Origin: Actinomycetes bacterium
Lineage (GTDB): Bacteria; Actinomycetota; Acidimicrobiia; Acidimicrobiales; Ilumatobacteraceae
DNA: 41,482 nucleotides
Direction: 5' to 3'
NCBI GenBank assembly: GCA_025359865.1
Contig: JANYDH010000025.1
Coordinates: 1-41,482, forward strand
Positions 16,394-24,512 of this stretch are shown piece by piece. Each line of letters starts with the position of its first letter. The stretch's first letter is position 1. A program made the position numbers and the translations under genes. The notes beneath the pieces are model-generated. The model was not told the DNA's origin, did no database searches, and saw only the letters and a program-made list of their open reading frames with translations.

Positions 16394-17190
16394 GCGACGA
16401 CTTTGCGGCACCTTCCGCCTCGAACGCCTCGGCAAGCCCGCTCGCTGGCCCGCTCACAGGCTTGCGGGCATTGGTCACCGGTGGCGGCGCCGGGATCGGG
16501 CAGGCGATTGCCGCCACGTTGCGCCGGGACGGTGCAACGGTGCTGGTGACCGATGTCGATGCCTCTACCGCTGCGGACGTCGTGGCCGATGTCTCACGTA
16601 CCGCCGACGTCGACCGCCTGTTCGTGGCCGTGCGCGACCAGATGGGTGGACTCGATCTGCTGGTCAACAATGTTGGCATCGCCGGTCCCACCGCCGTCGT
16701 GCAAGACATGGACCCCGACGAGTTCGATCACTGTGTCCAGGTCATCCTCGGCAGCACGTTCCGGTGTACCAGAGCGGCGGTCGAGCTGTTGCGTGAGCGG
16801 CCCGGATCGATCGTCAACATCTCGTCAACGGCTGGCATCTTCGGCTATGCGTTGCGCTCTCCATACGTTGCCGCCAAGTGGGGTGTGATCGGCCTCACCA
16901 AGACCTGGGCGATGGAGTTGGGCGAGGCGGGCATCCGCGTCAACGCGATCTGTCCCGGCTCGGTCGGTGGCCCGCGCATGGACGGCGTGATCGAACGTGA
17001 AGCCGCCACCCGCGGCATCGACGAGGCCTACGTTCGCCGCGCCTACCACGAGCAGGTGTCGATGAGGTCGTTCATCGACGCGAGCGACATCGGCGAGATG
17101 GTGGCGTTCCTCGCCTCGCCCGCGGCGCGGTTCATCTCGGGCCAGGTGATCTCTGTGGATGGCCACACCGAAACCCTCAGCACCCGCTGA
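16390..17190 (+). CDS. Short-chain dehydrogenase/reductase (FabG-like)
   Basis: A 266-residue NAD(P)-dependent oxidoreductase. The cofactor loop is TGGGAGIGQAIA, with D in VTDVDAS after strand 2, suggesting NAD preference. NNVGIAG, the catalytic Ser in NISSTAGIFG, and Y-x3-K in SPYVAAKWG follow. The GTG start at 16390 overlaps the tetR stop (GTGA), so the two are coupled. As the local dehydrogenase domain of the fusion protein is crippled, this SDR is a good candidate to oxidise the 3-hydroxy group of carnitine or carnitinyl-CoA. That is inference; SDR substrate cannot be read from sequence. Confidence 0.87.
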   Translation: MSDDFAAPSASNASASPLAGPLTGLRALVTGGGAGIGQAIAATLRRDGATVLVTDVDASTAADVVADVSRTADVDRLFVAVRDQMGGLDLLVNNVGIAGPTAVVQDMDPDEFDHCVQVILGSTFRCTRAAVELLRERPGSIVNISSTAGIFGYALRSPYVAAKWGVIGLTKTWAMELGEAGIRVNAICPGSVGGPRMDGVIEREAATRGIDEAYVRRAYHEQVSMRSFIDASDIGEMVAFLASPAARFISGQVISVDGHTETLSTR

Positions 17191-17193
17191 TCC

Positions 17194-17230
17194 GTGAGTT
17201 TCGGTGCAAGCTCAACCGCCGCAACCTCAC
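17194..17230 (+). repeat. Dispersed repeat family A, single 37-base unit
   Basis: Begins GTGAGTTTCGGTGCAAGCTC and ends GCAACCTCAC, exactly 37 bases like the units at 24146, 24197, 40467 and 40518, with the same GTGAG...CTCAC inverted ends. It is followed by GGAACTCGCAGC, similar to the AGARCTCGCTGC flank of the paired copies. It lies 4 bases after the SDR stop, between convergent genes. Confidence 0.75.
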
Positions 17231-17255
17231 GGAACTCGCAGCACGCAGCGCGGGC

Positions 17256-17279
17256 GGAGGGAGGGAGGGAGGGAGCGGG
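17256..17279 (+). repeat. GGGA tandem run, possible G-quadruplex
   Basis: Several GGGA units in a row followed by GCGGG give at least four closely spaced G-tracts, the usual quadruplex pattern. It lies in the 94-base gap between the SDR stop and the convergent 2Fe-2S subunit stop. It could stall polymerase or help end transcription of the plus-strand pair. Slippage could change the repeat number. Confidence 0.55.
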
Positions 17280-17284
17280 CTGGC

Positions 17285-17779
17285 TCAGGCGTGGGGCACC
17301 GCGGCGGCGCGCTGGACGGCGGCCACGATTCGGGTGTAGCCGGTGCACCGGCATAGGTTGCCGGACAGTCCGATCCGAACTTGCTCCTCGGACGGCGATG
17401 GATTGTCGGCCAGTAACGCCATCGCCGACATGATCATCCCAGGGGTACAGAATCCACACTGCACACCGCCTTCATCCAGCAGCGCTTGTTGCAGTGGGTG
17501 CAGGTCGTCGCCGGTCATCACGCCCTCGATGGTGGTGATCGCGCGGCCCTGCGCTTGCACGGCGAGATAGCTGCACGAGTTCACCGGGCGACCGTCGAGC
17601 AACACCATGCACGCGCCGCATTCGCAGTCGTCGCAGCCTTCCTTGGTTCCGGTGAGGCCGACCTCGCCACGGATCACACTGAGCAGGTTGCGGTCCTGTT
17701 CGATGTGTACCGGATAGGCGATGCCGTTGACGTCGAGAGTGACGTCGAACGTGCCACTGGCAGTGGTCGAGTCGGTCAC
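17285..17779 (-). CDS. Molybdenum hydroxylase small subunit, two 2Fe-2S clusters (CoxS/XdhC-type)
   Basis: A 164-residue protein with both expected clusters. The plant-type ferredoxin site is GCDDCECGACMVLLDGRPVN with a later Cys in NSCSY; the helical site is QCGFCTPG plus GNLCRCTGY. The usual first motif is GCxxGxCGAC; here the Gly is replaced by an additional Cys, which may mark a subfamily. It passes electrons from the molybdenum site to FAD. The GTG start overlaps the FAD subunit stop by 4 bases. It is the last gene of the potDBC-hydroxylase run. Confidence 0.92.
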   Translation of the reverse strand: MTDSTTASGTFDVTLDVNGIAYPVHIEQDRNLLSVIRGEVGLTGTKEGCDDCECGACMVLLDGRPVNSCSYLAVQAQGRAITTIEGVMTGDDLHPLQQALLDEGGVQCGFCTPGMIMSAMALLADNPSPSEEQVRIGLSGNLCRCTGYTRIVAAVQRAAAVPHA

Positions 17780-18672
17780 GATGCGGCTCCGATTCCGATG
17801 GCGCGGTTCAGGGGGATGGCAACGATGTCGCCGGCGGCCCGACGTGCGGCGGCTTCTACGGCTCGGCGGGCCATCACGCCGACTGTGTGACGCCGATACT
17901 GAGCCGATGCCCGCACGTCACTGATCGGAGTGGCCTGTCCCGCCGCCAAGACACCAACGCGCACGGCGGCCTCTGGCACGTTGGCCCCAGCCAGCGAATG
18001 GAGGCCGTCGACCATGATGATGGTCGGCGCTACCGCGGTGAGCGCAACCGACGCCGACACGACGAAACCGTCTTCATCGAGCACCACGCAGGCGGCTGCG
18101 CCGACGACTGCGATCTCCATTGCACGGCGATATTCGAGCCGGAGGTATGCACTGCCCGAACGAACCAGCGGAGTGGGAATGTGGACCATCACACACAGTT
18201 CGTCGGGCGCAGCGCTGGTGCGACCCGGCCCGGTCCACAACTCGGACAACGGCACGCGACGCGAACCGCGCATCGACTGCAACTCAACCTGTGCACCGAG
18301 CACGAGCAGCGGTGCCCCGGTGTCCATCGCCGGCGAAGCATTCATGATGTTGCCGCCGATCGTGCCCAGATTGCGAGTGCTCGGCGACCCGACCAGTGCG
18401 CTCGCGTCGGCGAGCCCGGAATACGCCGATGCAAGCAACGGGTGAGATTCGAGCACGCTGTGGGACACGCCGGACCCGATGGTGACACCATCGGCAGTGT
18501 CGTGAACGACGAGTAACGCTTCGATGCGGTCGATCGCGACCAAGTGCTGTGGCAGTGCAGCTTTGCCGTGGCGCGCTCCGACCACAAGGTCGGTGCCTCC
18601 GGCGATCGGCCTAGCCCCGGAGGCCATCGCGGCCACGGCCTCGGCGATTGTCGTGGCGATAACGAAGCTCAC
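17776..18672 (-). CDS. Molybdenum hydroxylase FAD-binding medium subunit (CoxM-type)
   Basis: A 298-residue subunit. The FAD-binding motifs RPIAGGTDLVVGAR and TIGGNIMNASPAMD are intact. The C-terminal CO-dehydrogenase flavoprotein domain follows (ASVALTAVAPTI). The GTG start at 18672 (VSFVIATTIAEAV) was chosen because it overlaps the large-subunit stop as GTGA. The medium subunit transfers electrons from the iron-sulfur clusters to NAD, quinone or another acceptor. Gene order large-medium-small is a legitimate variant of the CO-dehydrogenase/xanthine-dehydrogenase family. Confidence 0.92.
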   Translation of the reverse strand: MSFVIATTIAEAVAAMASGARPIAGGTDLVVGARHGKAALPQHLVAIDRIEALLVVHDTADGVTIGSGVSHSVLESHPLLASAYSGLADASALVGSPSTRNLGTIGGNIMNASPAMDTGAPLLVLGAQVELQSMRGSRRVPLSELWTGPGRTSAAPDELCVMVHIPTPLVRSGSAYLRLEYRRAMEIAVVGAAACVVLDEDGFVVSASVALTAVAPTIIMVDGLHSLAGANVPEAAVRVGVLAAGQATPISDVRASAQYRRHTVGVMARRAVEAAARRAAGDIVAIPLNRAIGIGAAS

Positions 18673-20966
18673 GATGCGTCCCCCTGGATCGTGTTCCACA
18701 CACGCTCCGCCGTCATCGGCAACTGCCGTACTGGTCTGCCGATCAGCTTGGCGAGGGCATTCGAGATGGCCGCCGCAGTGGCGATGTTGGGGGCCTCGGC
18801 CAGGCCTTTGGCACCACGCGGCCCTGCGTCGGGCGTGAAGATCTCTACGAACTGCACCAAGATCGGTGGCGCATCGGCGCAGGTCTGCAACTTGTACTCC
18901 AGCAGCGCGGCGTTTCGCTGGCGGGCCTGGTCGTCGTAGGTGGTGCCCTCGCTGAGCGCTTGGCCGATACCCATCATGACGGCGCCCTCGACCTGCCCAT
19001 GAGCGCCGATCGGATTGATGATAATGCCCGAATCATGAGCGGCACTCACATGCAGCACCCGGGCCACACCGGTGTCGCGGTCGAGCTTCACGCGGACCGC
19101 GTGGCACGAGAACTGCGGGGCCACGAAGGCCGCCATACCCAGGTCGCCGACACAGCTTGACCCAGCCAGCGGTGGGGCCTCGGCCGGGGTGCTCGAACCG
19201 TGACCGATCAACAGTTGCCCTCCGGCGGCAATCCCGGCCAGTTCGACCAACGACACCGTCGTCGCGGGCGTACCAGCGACGTAGGCATGGCCGTCGGCGA
19301 GCACGATGTCGGCCTCGGCGGCCTCCAAGTGATCGGCTGCCAACTTCTTCAATTGCTCGGCAACCTGCCCTGCGGCGGCGATCACGGCCCTGCCGTTGTT
19401 GAGTAACGTCTGCGAGCCGGTGGCCCCCATGTCATAGGGCGCGACTGCGGTGTCCTGGTAGACGAGCTCGAAGTCTTCCGGTTTCATGCCCAGCTCATCG
19501 GCGGCCAGGTCGCGCAGCGTCATCACCGAGCCGGTGCCGCACTCTTGGGCACCGGTGATGATCTGTCCGGCGCCGTCGCCGTCGATCTTGATGTACGCGC
19601 CCGACGGGACCGAGAAGCTGGGCCACCACCCGATTGCCACCCCGATTGCCTCGTCGTCGGGCAACGGTTGCCCGTAGCCAGCCCCGCCAGCAGCTAGATC
19701 GATGCACTGCTGTAGTCCGATCTCGCCATAGGTTTGCCCGCTCGGACCGACGGCACCGGTGTCGACCGCGTTGCGGCGACGAAACTCGACCGGGTCGATA
19801 CCGACCGCTGCAGCTACCTCATCGGTGTGCGACTCCAACGCCCAACACGCCTGCGGTGCAGTTGGGGCACGAACCGAGCCGGACGGCTGGTGGTTTGTGT
19901 AGACGAGATGCGCCTCCACCTGCACATTAGGAATCCGGTACGGCCCGGCCGTGTGCATGGCTGCGAGTTGGCTGAAGAAGGCCGCATCGGCCGTGTAGGC
20001 ACCGTTGTCCATCGCTAGCCAGGCCCGGCGGGCCGTGATGGTTCCATCATCGAGCACACCGGTTTCGATGTTGAACACGATGCTCTCACGGCGTCGGTCG
20101 GGGGCGATGAACTCCTCGCGCCGAGTGAACACCAACCGAACGGGTCGTTTCGCGACCCGGGCGAGCGCGGCGATGTGCGCCTCGTAGTGGAAGCCGCACT
20201 TGCCGCCGAACCCACCACCGAGGTGGGGGACGATGATCCGCACCCGGTTGGTGGGCAGTTGCAGCGTCTCGCACACGCCGGCGCGGGCATCGAACGGCAC
20301 CTGGGTAGTGGTCCAGATCGTGACCTTGTTGCCCTCCCACTGGGCAACCACGGCGCGTGGCTCGATCGGCACCGCATGACACCCGTCGGCCACGTATCGG
20401 CTCTCGATGATGTGGTCGGCGGCCGCCATGCCTGCGCCGACATCACCCTTGGTGATCGACGCAAACGACGCGTCGTTGCGGTCGCGCACCAACGCATCGG
20501 CTGCGCCGTACGACTGCCAATCCGGATGCACCAACGCAGATTCAACAGACAGCGCCGCCTCGATGTCGTTGATGACGGGTAGTGGTTCGTACTCGACAAC
20601 GATCGCATCGACCGCGCGCTGGGCGACCACCGCATTGACCGCAGCGACTGCGGCGACGATCTCACCCTCGAAGCGCACCACGTCACGCGCGAACAGCGTG
20701 CGATCTTGCACGAATGGGCCGAAGCGCACATCGGGCACGTCATCGGCGGTGAGCACCGCGAACACCCCAGGCATCGCTCTCGCGGCTGTGACGTCGAGCC
20801 GAACAATACGGGCGTGGCCGATGTTCGCGTAACGGAACTTGGCGGCAAGCACTCCGGTGAGGGAGAGATCGGCGGTATAGCGCCCGCTACCGGTGACCTT
20901 GTCGGGGCCGTCGGCGCGCACGAATCGCGGTGGGCTAGTTGTGATGGCGGTCGTTGTGGCGGTCAT
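18669..20966 (-). CDS. Molybdenum hydroxylase large (Moco) subunit, xanthine dehydrogenase family
   Basis: A 765-residue catalytic subunit carrying the molybdopterin cofactor. It has the N-terminal hammerhead domain (VTGSGRYTADLSLTGVLAAK) and Moco-binding segments HLGGGFGGKCGFHYEAHIAA, GAQECGTGS and GATGSQTLLNN. The catalytic Glu is in GAKGLAEAPN near the C-terminus. The CO-dehydrogenase active-site Cys loop (AYRCSFR) is not present, so this is not a CO dehydrogenase. The family hydroxylates N-heterocycles or aldehydes with water. The ATG at 20966 is preferred to an upstream in-frame start because GGAGGAC lies about 9 bases before it (20975-20981 complement). It follows potC by 59 bases on the same strand; its substrate is probably what the transporter imports. 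Confidence 0.92.
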   Translation of the reverse strand: MTATTTAITTSPPRFVRADGPDKVTGSGRYTADLSLTGVLAAKFRYANIGHARIVRLDVTAARAMPGVFAVLTADDVPDVRFGPFVQDRTLFARDVVRFEGEIVAAVAAVNAVVAQRAVDAIVVEYEPLPVINDIEAALSVESALVHPDWQSYGAADALVRDRNDASFASITKGDVGAGMAAADHIIESRYVADGCHAVPIEPRAVVAQWEGNKVTIWTTTQVPFDARAGVCETLQLPTNRVRIIVPHLGGGFGGKCGFHYEAHIAALARVAKRPVRLVFTRREEFIAPDRRRESIVFNIETGVLDDGTITARRAWLAMDNGAYTADAAFFSQLAAMHTAGPYRIPNVQVEAHLVYTNHQPSGSVRAPTAPQACWALESHTDEVAAAVGIDPVEFRRRNAVDTGAVGPSGQTYGEIGLQQCIDLAAGGAGYGQPLPDDEAIGVAIGWWPSFSVPSGAYIKIDGDGAGQIITGAQECGTGSVMTLRDLAADELGMKPEDFELVYQDTAVAPYDMGATGSQTLLNNGRAVIAAAGQVAEQLKKLAADHLEAAEADIVLADGHAYVAGTPATTVSLVELAGIAAGGQLLIGHGSSTPAEAPPLAGSSCVGDLGMAAFVAPQFSCHAVRVKLDRDTGVARVLHVSAAHDSGIIINPIGAHGQVEGAVMMGIGQALSEGTTYDDQARQRNAALLEYKLQTCADAPPILVQFVEIFTPDAGPRGAKGLAEAPNIATAAAISNALAKLIGRPVRQLPMTAERVWNTIQGDAS

Positions 20967-21025
20967 GGCGTGATGTCCTCCGGGGCCACAATGTGTCACA
21001 TCTCGAGGCGGCGCGCGTACACCGG

Positions 21026-21931
21026 TCAGATGCTCATGCCGGTCAGTCCCACGGCGGCTCCATCGGTGCCGCTACTGCGCCTGTTCATCATCCGCATCGC
21101 GAGTGCCGCCAAGCCGACCGCCACCAGGGTGACGACCAGCATCACGGTGGCCAGCGCGTTGAGTGCTGGAGTGGAACCTGCTCGGGCACCGGAGTAGATC
21201 TTGATCGGCACCGTCTCGGTCGACGCCCCGGTTGACAGGAATGACGAGATCACGAAATCGTCGACCGACGTGGCGAACACCGTCATCAGGCTGGCGAAGA
21301 TCGCTGGGCCGAGCAGCGGCAACAGGACCAGGCGGATGGCTTGAAACCGGCTGGCACCAAGGTCGCGCGCTGCTTCTTCGTACTGCGTACCGATTGCCGC
21401 GAGGCGACCGCGGATGATCACCACTACGAACGACAAGGTGAACGTGACGTGACCGAGCAGTTGCGTGGTGATTCCGCCCGGCAGGCCCTTGTACACCTGG
21501 GTGAACACGAGGAACAGGGCGACGCCGAACACGATCTCGGGTGTGACGATCGGCAACAACATCAGCCCATTTGCTGCTCCCGACACCTTGCCGCGCCACC
21601 GATGCAATCCGATAGCCATCGCGACGCCCACCGGCGTGGCGATCAGCATGGTCAGGCATGCAAGGGTGAGCGTGTTCGAGAGGGCGGTTTGCAGACTGTC
21701 GTCGTGCCAGACCGACAATGTTGGGTCGGTCCAGTACCACCGGAACGACATCGGTTGGAATGCCGACCGGCTTTTGCCCGAGTTGAGCGAGATCCGCACG
21801 GCCACCAGCACCGGCAACAGTGACCACAGCACGTACAGCCAAGTGACAACGGCAAGTCCGTGCGCCCTGCCTCGGCTACCCCGACGGCTACTACGACGGC
21901 TGCTAGCACGATCGCTGCGGAGCAGGCTCAC
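21026..21931 (-). CDS. potC: Spermidine/putrescine-type ABC permease, PotC-like
   Basis: A 301-residue inner-membrane permease with about six membrane spans. The cytoplasmic coupling loop EEAARDLGASRFQAIRLVLL (EAA motif) docks on the ATPase. The tail carries charged residues and a short Ser/Gly end. The GTG start overlaps the potB stop by 4 bases. It pairs with potB to form the channel. The matching ATPase is probably the PotA-like protein at 3359, as none is encoded beside it. The substrate class is polyamine or another cationic amine. Confidence 0.9.
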   Translation of the reverse strand: MSLLRSDRASSRRSSRRGSRGRAHGLAVVTWLYVLWSLLPVLVAVRISLNSGKSRSAFQPMSFRWYWTDPTLSVWHDDSLQTALSNTLTLACLTMLIATPVGVAMAIGLHRWRGKVSGAANGLMLLPIVTPEIVFGVALFLVFTQVYKGLPGGITTQLLGHVTFTLSFVVVIIRGRLAAIGTQYEEAARDLGASRFQAIRLVLLPLLGPAIFASLMTVFATSVDDFVISSFLSTGASTETVPIKIYSGARAGSTPALNALATVMLVVTLVAVGLAALAMRMMNRRSSGTDGAAVGLTGMSI

Positions 21932-22845
21932 CGTTCGGCCTGGCGTTGCTGGCGGACCGTGGTGACAAGGTAGTACAACATCAGCACGAAAAGGAACGCC
22001 ATCAGCACCAGCACCAACGACGCGCCGGTCTGTGGCTGGCTCGAGCCTCGCAGGTAGTACTCGATCTGGTTGCCGATCATCCCTGTGCGCGGCGAGCCGC
22101 TGGTGAGATAGGTATTGGTGTAGTAGTCGCCGAACATCGGCAACACGGTGATCACGCTTGCGGCCAACAACCCGGGTACCGACAGAGGCAAGGTGACACG
22201 GAGGAACGTGCTGAACGCCGATGCCCCAAGATCACGACTTGCCTCGAGTAGTCGACCATCGATGCGCTCGAGCGCTGCATACAGCGCGAGGATGAAGAAC
22301 GGCACGTAGCCGTAAACGAGACCGATCACCACGGTCGGCCAATCACCGTCCAGCCAGTTGTGCGGTGTGTCCATCAGTCCCAACCACCCGAGCGCCTTGT
22401 TGACGAACCCGTCGAGTTGGAGGAGGTTGGTCCAGGCCAGCATCCGCATCAAATAGCTGATCCAGAACGGCAATACGAGCAACGCCAACAGTATCCCACG
22501 CGAGCGTTGGGCCTTACGAGCGACGAAGTAGGCGACCGGATAGCCGATCGCGATGCAGCCGACGAGCGCTAGTGCGACGAACCAGAACGTACGGATGAAG
22601 ACCGTGCCCAGATCTCCGCCGACGATGCGGTCGAGGACCCTACCCATCGCCGCGTAGTCCCAGTCGAGCGGATTCCACGCCGGCTGCGGGGTCTTCAACA
22701 ACGGTTCTATCTGGCCGAACGCAACCGCCAATACCGCGTAGATCGGCACAAGGAAGAAGGCGATCAGCCATCCAATCCCTGGCAACGCGAAGCCAGCCCA
22801 CACTCGGGTAGGGCGACGCCGCGCGACGACAACACGGCCGGTCAC
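21928..22845 (-). CDS. potB: Spermidine/putrescine-type ABC permease, PotB-like
   Basis: A 305-residue permease with six predicted spans, the first at GFALPGIGWLIAFFLVPIYA. The EAA loop LEASRDLGASAFSTFLRVTL is intact, and FGDYYTNTYLTSG after it is characteristic of PotB/PotH. I chose the GTG start at 22845, 4 bases after the potD stop, because upstream in-frame sequence is the shadow of potD's end and carries no family similarity. It is part of a potD-potB-potC operon followed by a molybdenum hydroxylase. Confidence 0.9.
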   Translation of the reverse strand: MTGRVVVARRRPTRVWAGFALPGIGWLIAFFLVPIYAVLAVAFGQIEPLLKTPQPAWNPLDWDYAAMGRVLDRIVGGDLGTVFIRTFWFVALALVGCIAIGYPVAYFVARKAQRSRGILLALLVLPFWISYLMRMLAWTNLLQLDGFVNKALGWLGLMDTPHNWLDGDWPTVVIGLVYGYVPFFILALYAALERIDGRLLEASRDLGASAFSTFLRVTLPLSVPGLLAASVITVLPMFGDYYTNTYLTSGSPRTGMIGNQIEYYLRGSSQPQTGASLVLVLMAFLFVLMLYYLVTTVRQQRQAER

Positions 22846-22849
22846 GGCG

Positions 22850-24018
22850 TCAGCCGCCAGCAGTGAATTTCGACCACGCCAACTCGTACTTCGCATCACC
22901 GTCTGTGCCGAGTGGCTTGTACGAAAGTCCCTTCGCGATGTCATCGTTGGTGGGCACGCAGTCACGCAGGTTCGCAGGGACGTACCCCTGGGCAATCACG
23001 TAGTCCGCGTCGAGCTTGGTCAGCGCCGGGAGGTACCCGTTCGTGCTGAAGTTCTTCTCGGCCACCGCGTTGTCGAGCAGGAAGTCGAGGTACAGATGGG
23101 CGAGCACCGGACTTTCCGCCTGGGCCAGAACACCCATGCTGTCATTGATGACCACGTACTGCTCGGCCGGTGGGCGCCAGAAGCCGAGCACCTCAGCGGT
23201 GACGCCCTCCGGCAGGTAGCCGGCAGCAGCAACGATGAGATCTGCGCTCCACGTTTGGGCGATCGAGGTCCCCCCTCGGGGATGTCTTTATACGCCTCGA
23301 TGTTGACCTTCACGTTGACGCTACCGATGAGCTCCATCACGTCGGCCAGAGCCTGATCGATGATCTTCTGGTCGGTGGTGTTGATGTCGGTCAACCCGCG
23401 TCGGAGCATTGCCATCGTGAACGCCTCGCGGTCGTCGTCGAGGACCGACACCTGACCCTTGAAATCGGTGGCGTTCCAGATCGTGTCCCACCCCTGCTGG
23501 ACCACCAACGCCGGGTCGACGCGGTCGGCGCGGTAACCGATGCCAGTACCGAAGAACGTGTAGGGAACTGAATAGGCGGCACCTGGGTCGTACCACGGGT
23601 CGTTGAACGCCGGCAGTACGTTGGCGAAGTTGGAGATATAGCTTTTGTTCAACGGCTGCAGCAAGCCACCTGTAATGAGGTTGCCGATGGTGTCGTTGGC
23701 CATCGAGTGATGGAGGTCGGCTTTGATGGCGCCGGTTGCCAACTTGGCGGTGGCCTCGCTGTCGGTGACGATGGTGCTGATCTCGACCTTGACGCCGTAC
23801 TTCTTTTCGAAGTCTGCGATCACGTCAGCCGACACGTAGTCGGCGTAATTGAGGATTCGTAGTGGACCCTTCTCGGGTTTCAACCCACTAGCGATCGGGT
23901 CCTTCTTCGTGCCCGTCTTGCTGTCGCTGCCGCATGCCTGCAGCAGTGGCACCCCTGCACCGAGCATCAACCCCACGTGTCCGGAACGGACCAAGAAGCC
24001 CCGGCGTGACATTCCCAT
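22850..24018 (-). pseudogene. potD: Polyamine-type periplasmic-binding lipoprotein, PotD-like, frameshifted
   Basis: The N-terminus carries a twin-arginine motif (MSRRGFLVRSG) and lipobox LLQAC, predicting a Tat-exported lipoprotein. The body matches PotD/PotF binding proteins (LRILNYADYVSADVIADFEK, YSVPYTFFGTGIGYR). At IPEGG the frame is lost in a run of six G on the coding strand (23270-23275). One extra base would restore GGTSIAQTWSADLIV and then AEVLGFWRPPAEQYVVINDS through to WSKFTAGG and the stop at 22850. Both halves are well conserved, so the damage is recent, a homopolymer sequencing error, or slippage-controlled. The start is ATG 24018 or 24012; GGGGGAC just upstream favours these over a TTG at 24030. 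Confidence 0.85.
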
Positions 24019-24030
24019 GACGTCCCCCAA

Positions 24031-24512
24031 CGTTGACTGATCGATGAGTCAGGATAGCAAACATCGTCGGAGAGACCGGAATACCGTGGCAGAGCGAGCG
24101 ATGAAGGCCTACGGTGAACATCCCTCGCCCGGCACACCTTCGTCCGTGAGGTTCCGGCAGTCCAGCCTGCACCCAATCTCACAACACGCGCCATCGGTGA
24201 GGTTCCGACGGCCCAGCCACGGCCGAATCTCACAGAGCTCGCTGCATCACCCGCAGAACGGCCGAACCCCAACTCCGCTGGCGATCCCTCTACGACAACC
24301 GATAGTTCCGCGACCAGCGACCGCTCCACACGGATGAACAAGCCCTCCCACGAACCAGACCATACCAACGTCTCCACTACAGACCTACGCTCCTCGCACG
24401 TCAACGATCTGGTGCCGACGGACCGACAGACCGACAGACCTCGTGGTTTGGTTCCCTGCCGGTATCGCAAAGAAGTTGTCAAGATCTCGGCAACGGACGC
24501 CGATGTACAAGC
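24031..24512. other. Divergent intergenic region with paired family A repeats
   Basis: 480 bases separate the pot operon start from the coiled-coil gene. The only recognisable structure is the paired repeat at 24146-24245. Open frames read through it (SVRFRQSSLHP, SVRFRRPSHGR) recur at 40.5 kb only because the DNA repeat recurs. From 24246 to 24512 I see no gene, RNA or clear promoter. Confidence 0.5.
24146..24245 (+). repeat. Dispersed repeat family A, paired copy
   Basis: Unit 1 is 24146-24182 and unit 2 is 24197-24233, each 37 bases with GTGAGGTTCC at the left and AATCTCAC at the right. A 14-base spacer separates them and AGAGCTCGCTGC follows. The copy at 40455-40554 has the same units, spacer length and flank in the opposite orientation. 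Unit 2 matches its counterpart at 35 of 37 positions by my count and unit 1 at 33 of 37. This looks like a REPIN- or MITE-like mobile or structural element. Confidence 0.82.

Noticed and set aside
18669-20966. Aerobic CO dehydrogenase large subunit
   Set aside because: The active-site loop with the copper-binding Cys (AYRCSFR) is absent; only the general xanthine dehydrogenase family features are present.
24146-24245. CRISPR array (37-base repeats with a short spacer)
   Set aside because: Only two units, spacer of 14 bases, units imperfect and palindromic, and no cas genes nearby.
24044-24337. Repeated peptide frames such as SVRFRQSSLHP at 24.1 kb and a similar one on the minus strand at 40.3-40.6 kb
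   Set aside because: The likeness comes from the DNA repeat itself; the frames have no ribosome site and end arbitrarily.
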